Under the pieces are notes generated by a model. It saw only the letters and a program-made list of their open reading frames with translations, was not told the DNA's origin and did not search any database. The translations under genes were made by a program, and so were the position numbers. DNA of 64,000 nt, taken from assembly GCA_934718065.1 (NCBI GenBank), contig CAKUZR010000008.1:1-64000 (forward strand), read 5' to 3'. The DNA is from an uncultured Treponema sp. (GTDB lineage Bacteria; Spirochaetota; Spirochaetia; Treponematales; Treponemataceae). This document shows, in pieces, positions 35,597 to 43,964 of the stretch (the stretch's first letter is position 1; each line of letters starts with the position of its first letter).

Positions 35597-36346
35597 CTAT
35601 TCCAGCCAGCCCTGAACCGCGCCGATTATGCTCGCGCTCACAGTTGCCGCTGTTTCAGTCCGCATTATGCGTTTTCCCATTCCGCAACGTATGTAGCCAT
35701 TTTGTTCAAGCAGATTCCGCTCGTTGTCCGTCCAGCCGCGCTCGCTGCCGATTGCCGCAATTATTGAATCCGGATTTTTTTTCTGCGCTGAAAGAATTTT
35801 CATCAGCGAGCCGGAAGGATTGACGTTGTCAAGGCAGAGCCGCAATTGGTTGGCCGAGCCGCCAGAAACAGCCGCAAGACAATCATCCAGGTTTTTGTGA
35901 AGAAATAACTCCGGCACAAAAGTTCCTCCAGCCTGAACTGTTCCGTCAACCAGCATTTTATAAGCTGTTCCGTGCTCAACAAGATTTGACTGCATATACG
36001 ATTTTTCACCAAGCTCCGTTCCTGTAAGATGAACCTGGCTGACGCCAAGAGCCGCAACGTCGCGCAGGAGCCGCTTCAGCTGGATTGGCCGCGGAAATCC
36101 TATTATCATTTTTAAAGGGTAAAGCGGTTTTCCGTCCGACTTTTCCGCATCAGGCTTGAAATCAAAAAAAATCTGCTTGCCTTCAATTTTTGTAATAGTC
36201 GCGTTTCCAGCCGTTCCGTTTATTACTCCGGCATAAAAAGAATCGCCTTCTTTCTTGTGCAAAATTTTTATTATATGCTCGCCGCGTTCGTCCGCAAAAC
36301 TTAGCGGTCGCCCCAGTTCTTCTTCCGTAAAAAGACAAATGTTCAT
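35597..36346 (-). CDS. rsmE: 16S rRNA (uracil-1498-N3)-methyltransferase RsmE
   Basis: A 249-aa SPOUT-fold methyltransferase. Diagnostic knot motifs are IGSERGWTDNERNLLEQNGY and MGKRIMRTETAATVSASI near the C-terminus. The N-terminal PUA-like domain (GEHIIKILHKKEGDSFY) binds RNA. It methylates U1498 of 16S rRNA. The ATG has no Shine-Dalgarno and lies exactly six bases after a TAAAAT box, so the message is predicted leaderless. Divergent from purD. Confidence 0.92.
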   Translation of the reverse strand: MNICLFTEEELGRPLSFADERGEHIIKILHKKEGDSFYAGVINGTAGNATITKIEGKQIFFDFKPDAEKSDGKPLYPLKMIIGFPRPIQLKRLLRDVAALGVSQVHLTGTELGEKSYMQSNLVEHGTAYKMLVDGTVQAGGTFVPELFLHKNLDDCLAAVSGGSANQLRLCLDNVNPSGSLMKILSAQKKNPDSIIAAIGSERGWTDNERNLLEQNGYIRCGMGKRIMRTETAATVSASIIGAVQGWLE

Positions 36347-36352
36347 AAACTC

Positions 36353-36381
36353 ATTTTAATACATTTCCAAAAACACGTCAT
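36353..36381 (-). promoter_or_regulatory. rsmE promoter, leaderless geometry
   Basis: Minus-strand TAAAAT (36353-36358) lies six bases upstream of the ATG; a weak -35, ATGACG, is 17 nt further upstream. Confidence 0.55.
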
Positions 36382-36428
36382 CACAAGACACACGCTCAGT
36401 CATCACGCATAGCAGCACGCATAAAAAA

Positions 36429-36457
36429 TTGTACTTTTTGCGTAAATTTTGTAAAAT
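36429..36457 (+). promoter_or_regulatory. purD promoter, leaderless geometry
   Basis: TTGTAC (36429-36434), 17-nt spacer, TAAAAT (36452-36457), then six bases (agaaga) and the ATG at 36464. No ribosome-binding site. Confidence 0.7.
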
Positions 36458-36463
36458 AGAAGA

Positions 36464-37789
36464 ATGAATATTATCGTTGTTGGCAATGGCGGTCGTGAGC
36501 ACACTATTGCCTGGAAAATTGCTCAGAGTTCTAATGTTGAAAAGGTTGTTTGTGTTCCTGGAAATGGCGGCACGGCAAAAGAATCCAAGTGCTGCAACGT
36601 TGAAATAAAAAACTGTGATTATTTAAGCGGCTCGGAAAATCCATATATCCAGATTGCAAAGCATGAAAACTGCACAATGGCTGTAATCGGTCCGGAAGAT
36701 CCTCTTGCGGAAGGCCTGGCGGATGTTTTCTGGAACGCGGGAATTCCTTGTGTAGGCCCGAAAAAAGCTGCCGCCCAGCTGGAAGCTTCAAAAGATCTTT
36801 CAAAAGATTTTATGGAAAAATACGGTGTTGCCTGCGCAAAAAGCAAAACTTTCACAGATAAAAAATCTGCGGAAGAATATGTTAAGAAGCACGGCGCGCC
36901 AATCGTAATAAAAGCGGACGGTCTTGCCGCAGGAAAAGGCGTTGTTGTTGCCGCAACTGTTGAAGATGCGCTGGCTGCAATCACGGATTTGATGGAATCT
37001 GGAAGAGTTGGCAATGCGGGGCAAAAGCTTGTAATTGAAGATTATTTGCAGGGCGTTGAAATTTCTGTTCTGTCTGCCGTAAGCGTAGACCCGGCGCACC
37101 CGGAAAATGCCTGCATAATTCCGTTCCTGCCGGCGCGCGACCACAAGCGGCTTGAAGACGGCGCAAAAGGCCCGAACACAGGCGGAATGGGCTCTGTCTG
37201 CCCGCTGGACGATGTTACAGCGGAAACCATGGCGGAATTCAATAAAACTTGCCTGGAGCCAACGCTGAAAGGTCTTGTTGCCGAAGGTTTTGACTACCGC
37301 GGTTTTCTGTTTTTCGGCGTAATGCTTACAAGCGAAGGTCCGAAACTTCTGGAATACAACGTTCGTCTTGGCGACCCGGAAACTCAGTCTGTTCTGCCGC
37401 TCATGGATTTTGATTTTGTTGAAATGTGCAAGGCAATCACTGACGGAACGCTGAAGAATTTCAAATTCGCTTGGAAAAAAGGTTATCAGGTAAGCCCTGT
37501 TGTTGTTTCAGGCGGTTATCCGGGAAGCTATCCAAAAGGAAAAGAAATTTCATTTGATGAAGAAAAAATTTCCCAGGCTGGCGCAAAAATTTTCATTGCC
37601 GGCGCAAAACTGGAAAACGGCAAACTGCTTACAAACGGCGGACGAGTTCTTGCCTGCTCAACTTTTGGAAAAACGTTCGATGAAGCCTGGAAAAATGCCT
37701 ACAAAGCAATTGAAGGCGTTCATTTTGAAGGAGCATTCTACAGAAAAGACATCGGGCTTCCGGGAGCCGCTGTTTCCGGGGAGCTTTAA
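36464..37789 (+). CDS. purD: Phosphoribosylamine-glycine ligase (GARS)
   Basis: A 441-aa ATP-grasp enzyme of purine synthesis, joining glycine to phosphoribosylamine. Motifs: GNGGREHTIAWK at the N-terminus, IGPEDPLAEGLAD, the ATP-grasp Gly-rich loop KADGLAAGKGVVVA, NTGGMGSVCP, and the metal-binding YNVRLGDPETQ. Length fits the monofunctional enzyme. No other pur genes flank it. Predicted leaderless mRNA. Confidence 0.96.
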   Translation: MNIIVVGNGGREHTIAWKIAQSSNVEKVVCVPGNGGTAKESKCCNVEIKNCDYLSGSENPYIQIAKHENCTMAVIGPEDPLAEGLADVFWNAGIPCVGPKKAAAQLEASKDLSKDFMEKYGVACAKSKTFTDKKSAEEYVKKHGAPIVIKADGLAAGKGVVVAATVEDALAAITDLMESGRVGNAGQKLVIEDYLQGVEISVLSAVSVDPAHPENACIIPFLPARDHKRLEDGAKGPNTGGMGSVCPLDDVTAETMAEFNKTCLEPTLKGLVAEGFDYRGFLFFGVMLTSEGPKLLEYNVRLGDPETQSVLPLMDFDFVEMCKAITDGTLKNFKFAWKKGYQVSPVVVSGGYPGSYPKGKEISFDEEKISQAGAKIFIAGAKLENGKLLTNGGRVLACSTFGKTFDEAWKNAYKAIEGVHFEGAFYRKDIGLPGAAVSGEL

Positions 37790-37865
37790 TCCTTCAGTTT
37801 TGTTTTAGTTTTTCAAGCTTTGCTTTTTAACTAGAACAAAACAGGACAAAGCCAGAAAAAAAAAT

Positions 37866-37901
37866 GGTTCATCAAGCCGGGGTTACAAGACTTGATGAAC
37901 C
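37866..37901. terminator. Terminator hairpin 1 between purD and amtB
   Basis: GGTTCATCAAG (37866-37876) pairs perfectly with CTTGATGAACC (37891-37901). A runs on one side and T runs on the other strand's exit make it usable in both directions, particularly for amtB on the minus strand. Confidence 0.75.
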
Positions 37902-37919
37902 AAAAAAAATATCTAAAAA

Positions 37920-37947
37920 GCGGGAACGGAGTCTCCCGCTTTTTTTT
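37920..37947. terminator. Terminator hairpin 2 between purD and amtB
   Basis: GCGGGA (37920-37925) pairs with TCCCGC (37934-37939), followed by eight T: a standard terminator for purD. On the minus strand it is followed by TTTTTAG and can serve amtB. Confidence 0.8.
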
Positions 37948-37974
37948 ACATTTTCAGCATCGCGCTACACAATT

Positions 37975-39768
37975 TTACTCATCGTCATACTGAAGAGCGG
38001 CATAGCCTTCTTCTCCAGTTCTGATTTTTACAACTGTGTCCACAGGGTAAACGAAGATTTTTCCATCTCCAATGTGTCCTGTGTAAAGCGCTTTCTTCGC
38101 AGCATCAATTACAGTTCTGACCGGAACTTTTGAAACTACAATTTCAACCTTGATTTTTGGAAGAAGTGTCATTTCAACTGGCGCGCCGCGGTAGAATTCA
38201 CTTGCGCCTTTCTGCATTCCGCAGCCCATTACATTAACAACAGTCATTCCTGTTACGCCAATTGAATTCATCGCCGCCTTAAGCGTATCGAACTTTGTCT
38301 GACGGGTAACAATTACAACCTTGCTGAACTTTGCATCCGCCGGAGCAACATTCTGAACCGGAACAGCCTTTTCAACTGGAACAGGCGAGCCGCCAGGAAT
38401 TGTAACGCCGGCTTCTTTCGCTTCCTCATACTCTTCATCAGTGTAAGTAAGAGCAAATCCAGCAAAACTTGAATCCAAACCGTGCTCAAACTTGTCAAGA
38501 CCAACAATTTCTTCCTCCGGACTAACTCGCAGGCCGATTGTCTTTTTCAAAATCAGGAAAGAAATTGTGATTGTAACAACTGTCCACGCAATTGTAATTC
38601 CCATACCGCCAAACTGTTTTCCAAGCTGAGCAAATCCGCCGCCGTAGAACAAACCTTCCTTGATTCCAGCAAGCGCAAATCCAGGAGCAGCGTCTGTTGC
38701 GAACAAACCAACAGCAATTGTTCCCCAGATACCGTTCATCATATGAACCGCAACCGCACCAACCGGGTCATCAACGTGAAGCTTGTTGTCAAGGAACCAA
38801 ACACCGAAACATACAAGCAGACCGGCAACAACACCAATAACAGCCGCACCAGCGCAGTCTGTAACATCACAAGGGGCCGTGATTGCAACCAGACCAGCCA
38901 GAGAAGCGTTCAAACACATTGAAACATCAGGTTTTCCGTACTTAATCCAAGTGAAAAGCATCGCAGTTACAGTAGCAACCGCCGGAGCAACTGTTGTTGT
39001 AAGAAGAACAGAAGCCAAAGTTGGAATATCAGTAGCGGCAGCACCGTTGAATCCGTACCATCCAAACCAAAGAATAAAACAACCAAGCGCGCCGTTCGCA
39101 ATGTTTGAGCCAGGGAAACCATGAACTTTTGTTACCTTGCCGTTCGCATCGCGGTCAAATTTTCCGATTCGGGCACCAAGCATAGCCGCGCCAATCAAAG
39201 CGCAAATTCCGCCAACCATATGAATACAGTTTGAACCCGCATAATCGTGGAATCCCCACTGAGCAAGGAATCCGCCGCCCCAAGTCCAGTGCGCTTCAAT
39301 CGGATAAATAATTCCAGAAATAATCGCCGAATACAAACAATATGTAGAAAACTTAGTTCTTTCAGCCATCGCACCAGAAACAATTGTCGCAGTTGTAGCG
39401 CAGAACATAAGGTTGAACACAAAACCAGAAAAATCAAAGCTGGCATAGCTGCTGAACACGCTGAAACCAGGTTTTCCAATAACCGACCAAATTCCCTTGC
39501 TTACTTCGCCAGTAACCGGATCAGTATAAGAAAGCATCAACGAAGAACCAATCAAAAACCACATCAGTGTACCAATACAGAAATCCATAAGGTTTTTCAT
39601 GATGATGTTGCCAGTATTCTTCGCGCGGGTAAAACCAGCCTCAACCATCGCAAATCCGGCCTGCATCCAGAATACTAACGCGGCGCCAATAAGAAACCAG
39701 ACACTAAAAGTTGTGCCGTTCACTTCTGCAATCGCACTCGCAATCGCCTGAGAAATTTCCTGAGTCAT
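37975..39768 (-). CDS. amtB: Ammonium transporter fused to a PII signal protein domain
   Basis: A 597-aa inner-membrane protein. Residues ~1-430 are an Amt/Mep/Rh channel with 11 expected membrane helices; hallmarks are MQAGFAMVEAGFTRAKN, the family signature region FCATTATIVSGAMAERTKF, and HMVGGICALIGAAMLG. After a ~50-residue linker, residues ~480-597 form a complete PII (GlnB/GlnK) domain: VVNVMGCGMQKGASEFYRG with the nucleotide-binding Gln, and GDGKIFVYPVDTVVKIRTGE. In its T-loop the uridylylation Tyr51 (normally RGAEY) is replaced (RGAPV), so control by GlnD-type uridylylation is not expected. Start at 39768 is set by AGGAGGT just upstream; the longer open frame runs through a repeat. 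Leader holds a terminator-like hairpin shared with glnA. Confidence 0.93.
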   Translation of the reverse strand: MTQEISQAIASAIAEVNGTTFSVWFLIGAALVFWMQAGFAMVEAGFTRAKNTGNIIMKNLMDFCIGTLMWFLIGSSLMLSYTDPVTGEVSKGIWSVIGKPGFSVFSSYASFDFSGFVFNLMFCATTATIVSGAMAERTKFSTYCLYSAIISGIIYPIEAHWTWGGGFLAQWGFHDYAGSNCIHMVGGICALIGAAMLGARIGKFDRDANGKVTKVHGFPGSNIANGALGCFILWFGWYGFNGAAATDIPTLASVLLTTTVAPAVATVTAMLFTWIKYGKPDVSMCLNASLAGLVAITAPCDVTDCAGAAVIGVVAGLLVCFGVWFLDNKLHVDDPVGAVAVHMMNGIWGTIAVGLFATDAAPGFALAGIKEGLFYGGGFAQLGKQFGGMGITIAWTVVTITISFLILKKTIGLRVSPEEEIVGLDKFEHGLDSSFAGFALTYTDEEYEEAKEAGVTIPGGSPVPVEKAVPVQNVAPADAKFSKVVIVTRQTKFDTLKAAMNSIGVTGMTVVNVMGCGMQKGASEFYRGAPVEMTLLPKIKVEIVVSKVPVRTVIDAAKKALYTGHIGDGKIFVYPVDTVVKIRTGEEGYAALQYDDE

Positions 39769-39786
39769 ACGACCTCCTTTTTTTGG

Positions 39787-39880
39787 GAAAAGCTGGGGAA
39801 AGCCTTCCCCTCGGCTCAAAGCACGCTTTTCGCCTACCCCTTCCAGCGGGCTCAAACGCCGCCCGCAACGCCTGCTCGCA
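39787..39880 (+). repeat. REP-like dispersed repeat, copy B2
   Basis: Contains GCCTACCCC, GCGGGCTCAAACGCCG and CCCGCAACGCCTG, matching B3 (47333) and, reversed, B4 (62824). It lies within the amtB leader, between the attenuator hairpin and the ribosome site, so the leader is about 295 nt long. Confidence 0.65.
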
Positions 39881-40009
39881 TCGCGGCCAACATTTGTTTC
39901 TCTCCGAAAAAAAAGGCGCGCCGGCTGCAAAACACAGAAAATTCAACTCTTCTGTCTTTTACAACAAGCACGCCCTTGTGCACGTCATATTTTTAATCTT
40001 AAGCAAGTT

Positions 40010-40056
40010 AAAAACAAAAAGGCGGCAAGAATTTGCATTCACAAAATCTTGTCGCC
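40010..40056 (-). terminator. Attenuator-like terminator hairpin in the amtB leader
   Basis: On the minus strand a 15-bp stem with two mismatches (arms 40042-40056 and 40021-40035) is followed by TTTTTGTTTTT. It begins about 13 nt after the -10 box, at the very 5' end of the transcript. The same arrangement occurs before glnA. Confidence 0.65.
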
Positions 40057-40069
40057 ATTGACATTTATA

Positions 40070-40098
40070 GTTATATAAAATTTCAAAAAAATATGCAA
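40070..40098 (-). promoter_or_regulatory. amtB promoter
   Basis: Minus-strand TTGCAT (40093-40098), 17-nt T-rich spacer, TATAAC (40070-40075). Near-identical in layout and sequence to the glnA promoter at 42639-42667, and both run into the shared decamer TCAATGGCGA. Confidence 0.7.
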
Positions 40099-40272
40099 GA
40101 AAAAAATAACGATTTTTTTTCAATTTTTTTTTCAAAAAAACATTCCCTCGCAAAAATCGCGGCGAACTTCGTGGTTGAATCAATAAAAGCAACTCTCGGC
40201 GACAAAGACCACTGGTACGGCGTAAAATTTGAAAAAGCAATTCCTTGCCTTATAAAACTGCTTGATAAATAA
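40093..40272 (+). CDS. Possible 59-aa small protein
   Basis: A short frame with a protein-like C-terminal half (AANFVVESIKATLGDKDHWYG, Lys- and Ile-rich) between amtB and glnA. No ribosome-binding site is visible, and it overlaps the amtB promoter on the opposite strand. The first ~18 residues come from A/T tracts. It may be a remnant or a chance frame. Confidence 0.25.
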   Translation: MQEKNNDFFSIFFSKKHSLAKIAANFVVESIKATLGDKDHWYGVKFEKAIPCLIKLLDK

Positions 40273-40312
40273 AAAACAGGCGTTGAACTGGAAAATCCAG
40301 CGCAACGCCTGT
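40271..40312 (-). terminator. glnA terminator
   Basis: Minus-strand ACAGGCGTTG...CAACGCCTGT stem with an inner CTGG/CCAG stem (40276-40312), followed by a T run. Fifty-seven bases past the glnA stop. Confidence 0.8.
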
Positions 40313-40368
40313 CTTCAGATATCTGCAATGATTCCAGAAATCAAACCCCGGAACCACCGCAAGCTCGC

Positions 40369-42456
40369 TTAAACTCTGTAAAGCAAATCTTCGTAGCTAG
40401 GGAACGGCTTGTAGTTTTCGCCAAGCAGAGGCTCAATTTCATCAGCCACTGCGCGGGCTTCAGCCATTGCAGGAATAACTTTGTCCGCATAAGCTTTTGC
40501 AACAGCCATAACATCGCCGCTGGCTTTTGCCGCAAGATGAATTTTCGCAAGCGACTCAGTTTTTTCAGCCAAATCGCCGGTCAAAGCATCCAGTTTTGAA
40601 AGCAGCGCGCTTTCAGCAGAAGCCTTCGCAGTCGGAACTACCGCCTTAAGATTTACAACAGTTCTTGAAACATCCGCAATGTATTTGTATGCAGCCGGAA
40701 GAATGTCCTTGTTTATCATTTCAAGCATTGTTTCAACTTCAATATTTAAAAGCTGAGCATATTTTTCAAGCTTGATTTCATAGTGGCTTTCCATTTCTTC
40801 CTTTGTGTAAACGCCGGCATCCGTGTAAAGCTTAACATTCTTTTCATCAAGATAATGCGCAACTGCATCCGGAGTTGTTCTGAGCTCAAGAAGTCCGCGC
40901 TTTGCAGCTTCTTTCTTCCAAGACTCATCGTATCCGTTTCCGTTGAATACAATTCTCCAGTGAGCTTTTACTTCTCTTTCAATAAGAGTGTTCAAAGCCT
41001 TTTCAAAATCTTTTGCGCCTTCAAGCTCGTCTGCAAAAACCTTCAGAGTTTCCGCAACAATCGCGTTCAATGTTGTGTTCGGTCCAGCCAAAGAAACATT
41101 TGAGCCGGCAGAACGGAACTCGAACTTGTTTCCAGTGAATGCGAACGGAGAAGTTCTGTTTCGGTCTGTAGAATCTTTTGGAATCGGCGGAAGAACATCA
41201 ACACCGATTGTCATCTTTGATTTTTTGTCGGCAGAATATGGTTTTCCTTCAACAATAGATTCAAGAACACGGTGAAGCTCATCGCCAAGATATACTGAAA
41301 TAATTGCCGGAGGCGCTTCGTTCGCTCCAAGACGGTGGTCGTTTCCAGCTGAAGCCACAGAAATTCTGAGCAAATCCTGGTTTTCGTCAACAGACTTCAA
41401 AATCGCTGTAAGGAAAAGAAGGAACTGTGCATTTGACTCCGGAGTTTTTCCCGGTTCAAGAAGGTTTTCGCCTTCATTTGTAGACATTGACCAGTTGTTG
41501 TGCTTTCCAGAGCCGTTGAGTCCAGCGAACGGTTTTTCATGAAGAAGACATTCCAAACCATGACGCTTAGCAACTTTTTTCATAACTTCCATTGTAAGCT
41601 GGTTCTGGTCAACAGCAATATTTGTTGTGCTGAAAATCGGAGCCATTTCGTGCTGCGCTGGAGCAACTTCGTTATGTTCTGTCTTTGAAAGAATTCCGTA
41701 CTTCCACAAAGTTTCGTTCAAATCTTCCATATATTTTACAATGCGCGGATTCAACGCTGCAAAATACTGGTCGTCCATTTCCTGGCCTTTTGAAGGTTTT
41801 GCGCCGAACAAAGTGCGTCCTGTCATGCGCAAATCTTTTCGCTTTGACCACAAATCATGGTCAACAATGAAATATTCCTGCTCCGCGCCTACAGTTGTTG
41901 CAACGTGGCTTACAGTTTTTCCAAAAAGCTTAAGAATTCGTTTTGCCTGCTTGTCCAATGCTTCCATAGAACGAAGCAAAGGCGTTTTCTTGTCAAGCGC
42001 TTCGCCTGTATAAGAACAGAACGCTGTTGGAATACAGAGTGTATGCTCCTTGATAAAAGGATATGAAGTCGGATCCCATACAGTGTAGCCGCGAGCCTCG
42101 AAAGTTGCGCGGTGGCCTCCAGAAGGGAAAGAAGATGCATCAGGCTCGCCTTTTACAAGCTCTTTTCCGCTGAAAGACATAATTACTGTGCCGTCATCCT
42201 GCGGATTGATAAAAGAATCGTGCTTTTCCGCTGTAATTCCAGTCAAAGGCTGGAACCAGTGAGCAAAGTGCGTAGCTCCTTTTTCAATCGCCCAGTCTTT
42301 CATTGCGTGGGCAACAACGTTAGCTACATCCAGCTCAAGCGGCGCCCCGGAATCAAGAGTTTTCTTGAGCGCTTTAAAAGTTTCCTTAGGAAGACGATCT
42401 TTCATCACTTTCTGATTGAAAACCATGCTTCCAAATAATTCAGGTACGTTTGTCAT
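40369..42456 (-). CDS. glnN: Glutamine synthetase type III
   Basis: A 695-aa glutamine synthetase of the large type III class, which makes glutamine from glutamate, ammonia and ATP as a double-ring dodecamer. The length, the N-terminal [18 protein letters not shown], the class-specific [18 protein letters not shown], and [19 protein letters not shown] all mark GSIII rather than GSI. Catalytic blocks include [26 protein letters not shown] and the [16 protein letters not shown] loop. It is not adenylylated like GSI. Neighbour of amtB-PII, with which it shares promoter and leader features, forming an ammonium-assimilation pair. Start has AGGAG ~7 bases upstream. Confidence 0.95.
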   Translation of the reverse strand: MTNVPELFGSMVFNQKVMKDRLPKETFKALKKTLDSGAPLELDVANVVAHAMKDWAIEKGATHFAHWFQPLTGITAEKHDSFINPQDDGTVIMSFSGKELVKGEPDASSFPSGGHRATFEARGYTVWDPTSYPFIKEHTLCIPTAFCSYTGEALDKKTPLLRSMEALDKQAKRILKLFGKTVSHVATTVGAEQEYFIVDHDLWSKRKDLRMTGRTLFGAKPSKGQEMDDQYFAALNPRIVKYMEDLNETLWKYGILSKTEHNEVAPAQHEMAPIFSTTNIAVDQNQLTMEVMKKVAKRHGLECLLHEKPFAGLNGSGKHNNWSMSTNEGENLLEPGKTPESNAQFLLFLTAILKSVDENQDLLRISVASAGNDHRLGANEAPPAIISVYLGDELHRVLESIVEGKPYSADKKSKMTIGVDVLPPIPKDSTDRNRTSPFAFTGNKFEFRSAGSNVSLAGPNTTLNAIVAETLKVFADELEGAKDFEKALNTLIEREVKAHWRIVFNGNGYDESWKKEAAKRGLLELRTTPDAVAHYLDEKNVKLYTDAGVYTKEEMESHYEIKLEKYAQLLNIEVETMLEMINKDILPAAYKYIADVSRTVVNLKAVVPTAKASAESALLSKLDALTGDLAEKTESLAKIHLAAKASGDVMAVAKAYADKVIPAMAEARAVADEIEPLLGENYKPFPSYEDLLYRV

Positions 42457-42568
42457 TTTAACTCCTGAGTGAAACCAGCAATGCTGATTTCCTGATATAT
42501 GTATGGAAAAGCGTTAAGAAAATTGCATTCGGCAATTTTGAGCTTAACCACTCCTTTCGACGAAAGGT

Positions 42569-42622
42569 AAAAAAAAAGCGATGTGAATTTCAACTAAAAA
42601 ACTTAGAAAAAATTCACATCGC
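42569..42622 (-). terminator. Attenuator-like terminator hairpin in the glnA leader
   Basis: Minus-strand stem GCGATGTGAATTT/AAATTCACATCGC (arms 42610-42622 and 42578-42590), perfect over 13 bp, followed by nine T (plus-strand A run 42569-42577). It starts about 16 nt after the -10 box. Farther down the leader are CCTTTCG-t-CGAAAGG and a longer GTTAAG...CTTAAC hairpin (42505-42545). Confidence 0.7.
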
Positions 42623-42638
42623 CATTGATGTTGATATT

Positions 42639-42667
42639 TTTATATAACTTTACAAAAAAAAGTGCAA
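42639..42667 (-). promoter_or_regulatory. glnA promoter
   Basis: Minus-strand TTGCAC (42662-42667), 17-nt spacer containing eight T, TATAAA (42639-42644). Matches the amtB promoter. No -24/-12 sigma-54 element was found in either. Confidence 0.7.
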
Positions 42668-42717
42668 GTGAATTTTACATTTTTTTCAATTTTTTTAATC
42701 TGAACGGCAAATCTTTG

Positions 42718-43908
42718 TCATTTCATCTGAAGTGTTTCTGAAATTCTGCATCTGCTGTATTCATTCTGCTTGTAAGGAAAATCCCATGTGCCGCCAAAAC
42801 ACGCTTTTCTTCCGCCAAATCCAGTTTTAAAAATGTAAAGCCCCGCCATAAAATTCGCGCCGTCGCTGTTCGGCGGAATTCCCATCAAATCATACTGCGT
42901 GCAGCCAAGGCTTCTTGCAAAACGAATAACTTCCCACTGCAATCCATAATTCGGCATACATTCGCGGCCTTCCAGCGAGCTTGCGGCATACATATAATAT
43001 GCAGTTTTTCCGCATACCGCCAGAATCAAACCGCTTAAAAGACATTCATTTTTGTGCGCTGTAAAAAGATAGAATTTCGGAGGCGGAACTTGCGCGTCCA
43101 TCGGCACAAGCGAATTTGCAGAATCTTTTCCCCGGAAAGACGCCCCGTCTCCAGCCGATTTTTTTCTATTTTTGCGGCAAATTTCCAGCCAGTTTCTGGC
43201 AATTTTAAAAATCGTCCTGAAATACTCAATTTCTTCGTAAAAAAAGTTTTTTCTTTTTGCTGTTGAAACATAAATTTCATGCCAACGCTGAAGTTTTTCC
43301 TCCAAATCCGGACTGGCCGCATCAAAAATTGAAAATTCAACTTCCTCGCGGTAAGCGCGCCGAACAGAATTTCTTGTCTGCTGCCGCATTGAGCCAAGCA
43401 GTTTTTCAGGCGGAAAATGCAAATCAATAATAATCGTGTTCGGACACAAATAATTTGAAGGCGCTTTTCTAAGATTATGCGTCCGCGTTCCAAAATTCAT
43501 TGAAAGCTCCAGAAGTTCGGTTCGCAACCCCTGAGTTTTCCTTGAATAGCTCGGCCACGGCAAGTCAAACCGGATAAAAGCTGTTTCTGGCGGCAAAAAT
43601 TCAGTCAGATTTTCAGCAATATCCTCCAGGAGAAGCCCTCGGAATTCTTCACTTATATTAACCGCCGGAGCACGCTGAGCGTAAGCATACACCGTTCCGC
43701 CTTTTGTTCGCCGAAGAATTACAAGCAAAGGAAAATTATACTGGCTTGCAAAATTTTCCGCCTCATCAGACTGAAACTGCGCCGTAACCCAAAAATAATA
43801 CGGAACTTGCCCGCTGCATTCCTCTTTAACTTTTCCCCAGAATGAAGTTTGAAACAAAACATCTGTGCAAGGAAAATCCACAGAATCCACTTGAATGATT
43901 TTTACCAT
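42718..43908 (-). CDS. FemAB/FemX-like peptidoglycan bridge aminoacyltransferase
   Basis: A 396-aa protein of the Fem (GNAT-fold) ligase family that adds amino acids from aminoacyl-tRNA to the peptidoglycan stem peptide. Evidence: N-terminal FQTSFWGKVKEE, the middle PPEKLLGSMRQQTRNSVRRA block (Fem lipid II binding arm), and the C-terminal YYMYAASSLEGRECMPNYGL, FARSLGCTQYDLMGIP and LYIFKTGFGG motifs, all typical. A ~30-residue insert (about 255-285) interrupts the second GNAT domain. No Shine-Dalgarno; a weak TACGGT box sits six bases before the ATG, and an imperfect ATGAC/GTCAT repeat overlaps it. Which amino acid it adds is unknown. Confidence 0.85.
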   Translation of the reverse strand: MVKIIQVDSVDFPCTDVLFQTSFWGKVKEECSGQVPYYFWVTAQFQSDEAENFASQYNFPLLVILRRTKGGTVYAYAQRAPAVNISEEFRGLLLEDIAENLTEFLPPETAFIRFDLPWPSYSRKTQGLRTELLELSMNFGTRTHNLRKAPSNYLCPNTIIIDLHFPPEKLLGSMRQQTRNSVRRAYREEVEFSIFDAASPDLEEKLQRWHEIYVSTAKRKNFFYEEIEYFRTIFKIARNWLEICRKNRKKSAGDGASFRGKDSANSLVPMDAQVPPPKFYLFTAHKNECLLSGLILAVCGKTAYYMYAASSLEGRECMPNYGLQWEVIRFARSLGCTQYDLMGIPPNSDGANFMAGLYIFKTGFGGRKACFGGTWDFPYKQNEYSRCRISETLQMK

Positions 43909-43964
43909 AAAATGACCGTATCAGTCATATTGAAAAGCCGCAAGATTTACATCTGTTTGCCGTG

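Noticed and set aside
37975..39930. Longer AmtB with 54 extra N-terminal residues
   Set aside because: The extension is translated repeat B2; AGGAGGT directly precedes the ATG at 39768.
42639..42680. Sigma-54 promoter for glnA
   Set aside because: TTGCA is present but no GG at -24 with the fixed 10-bp distance; a sigma-70 -35/-10 pair with 17-nt spacing fits better, and the same holds for amtB.
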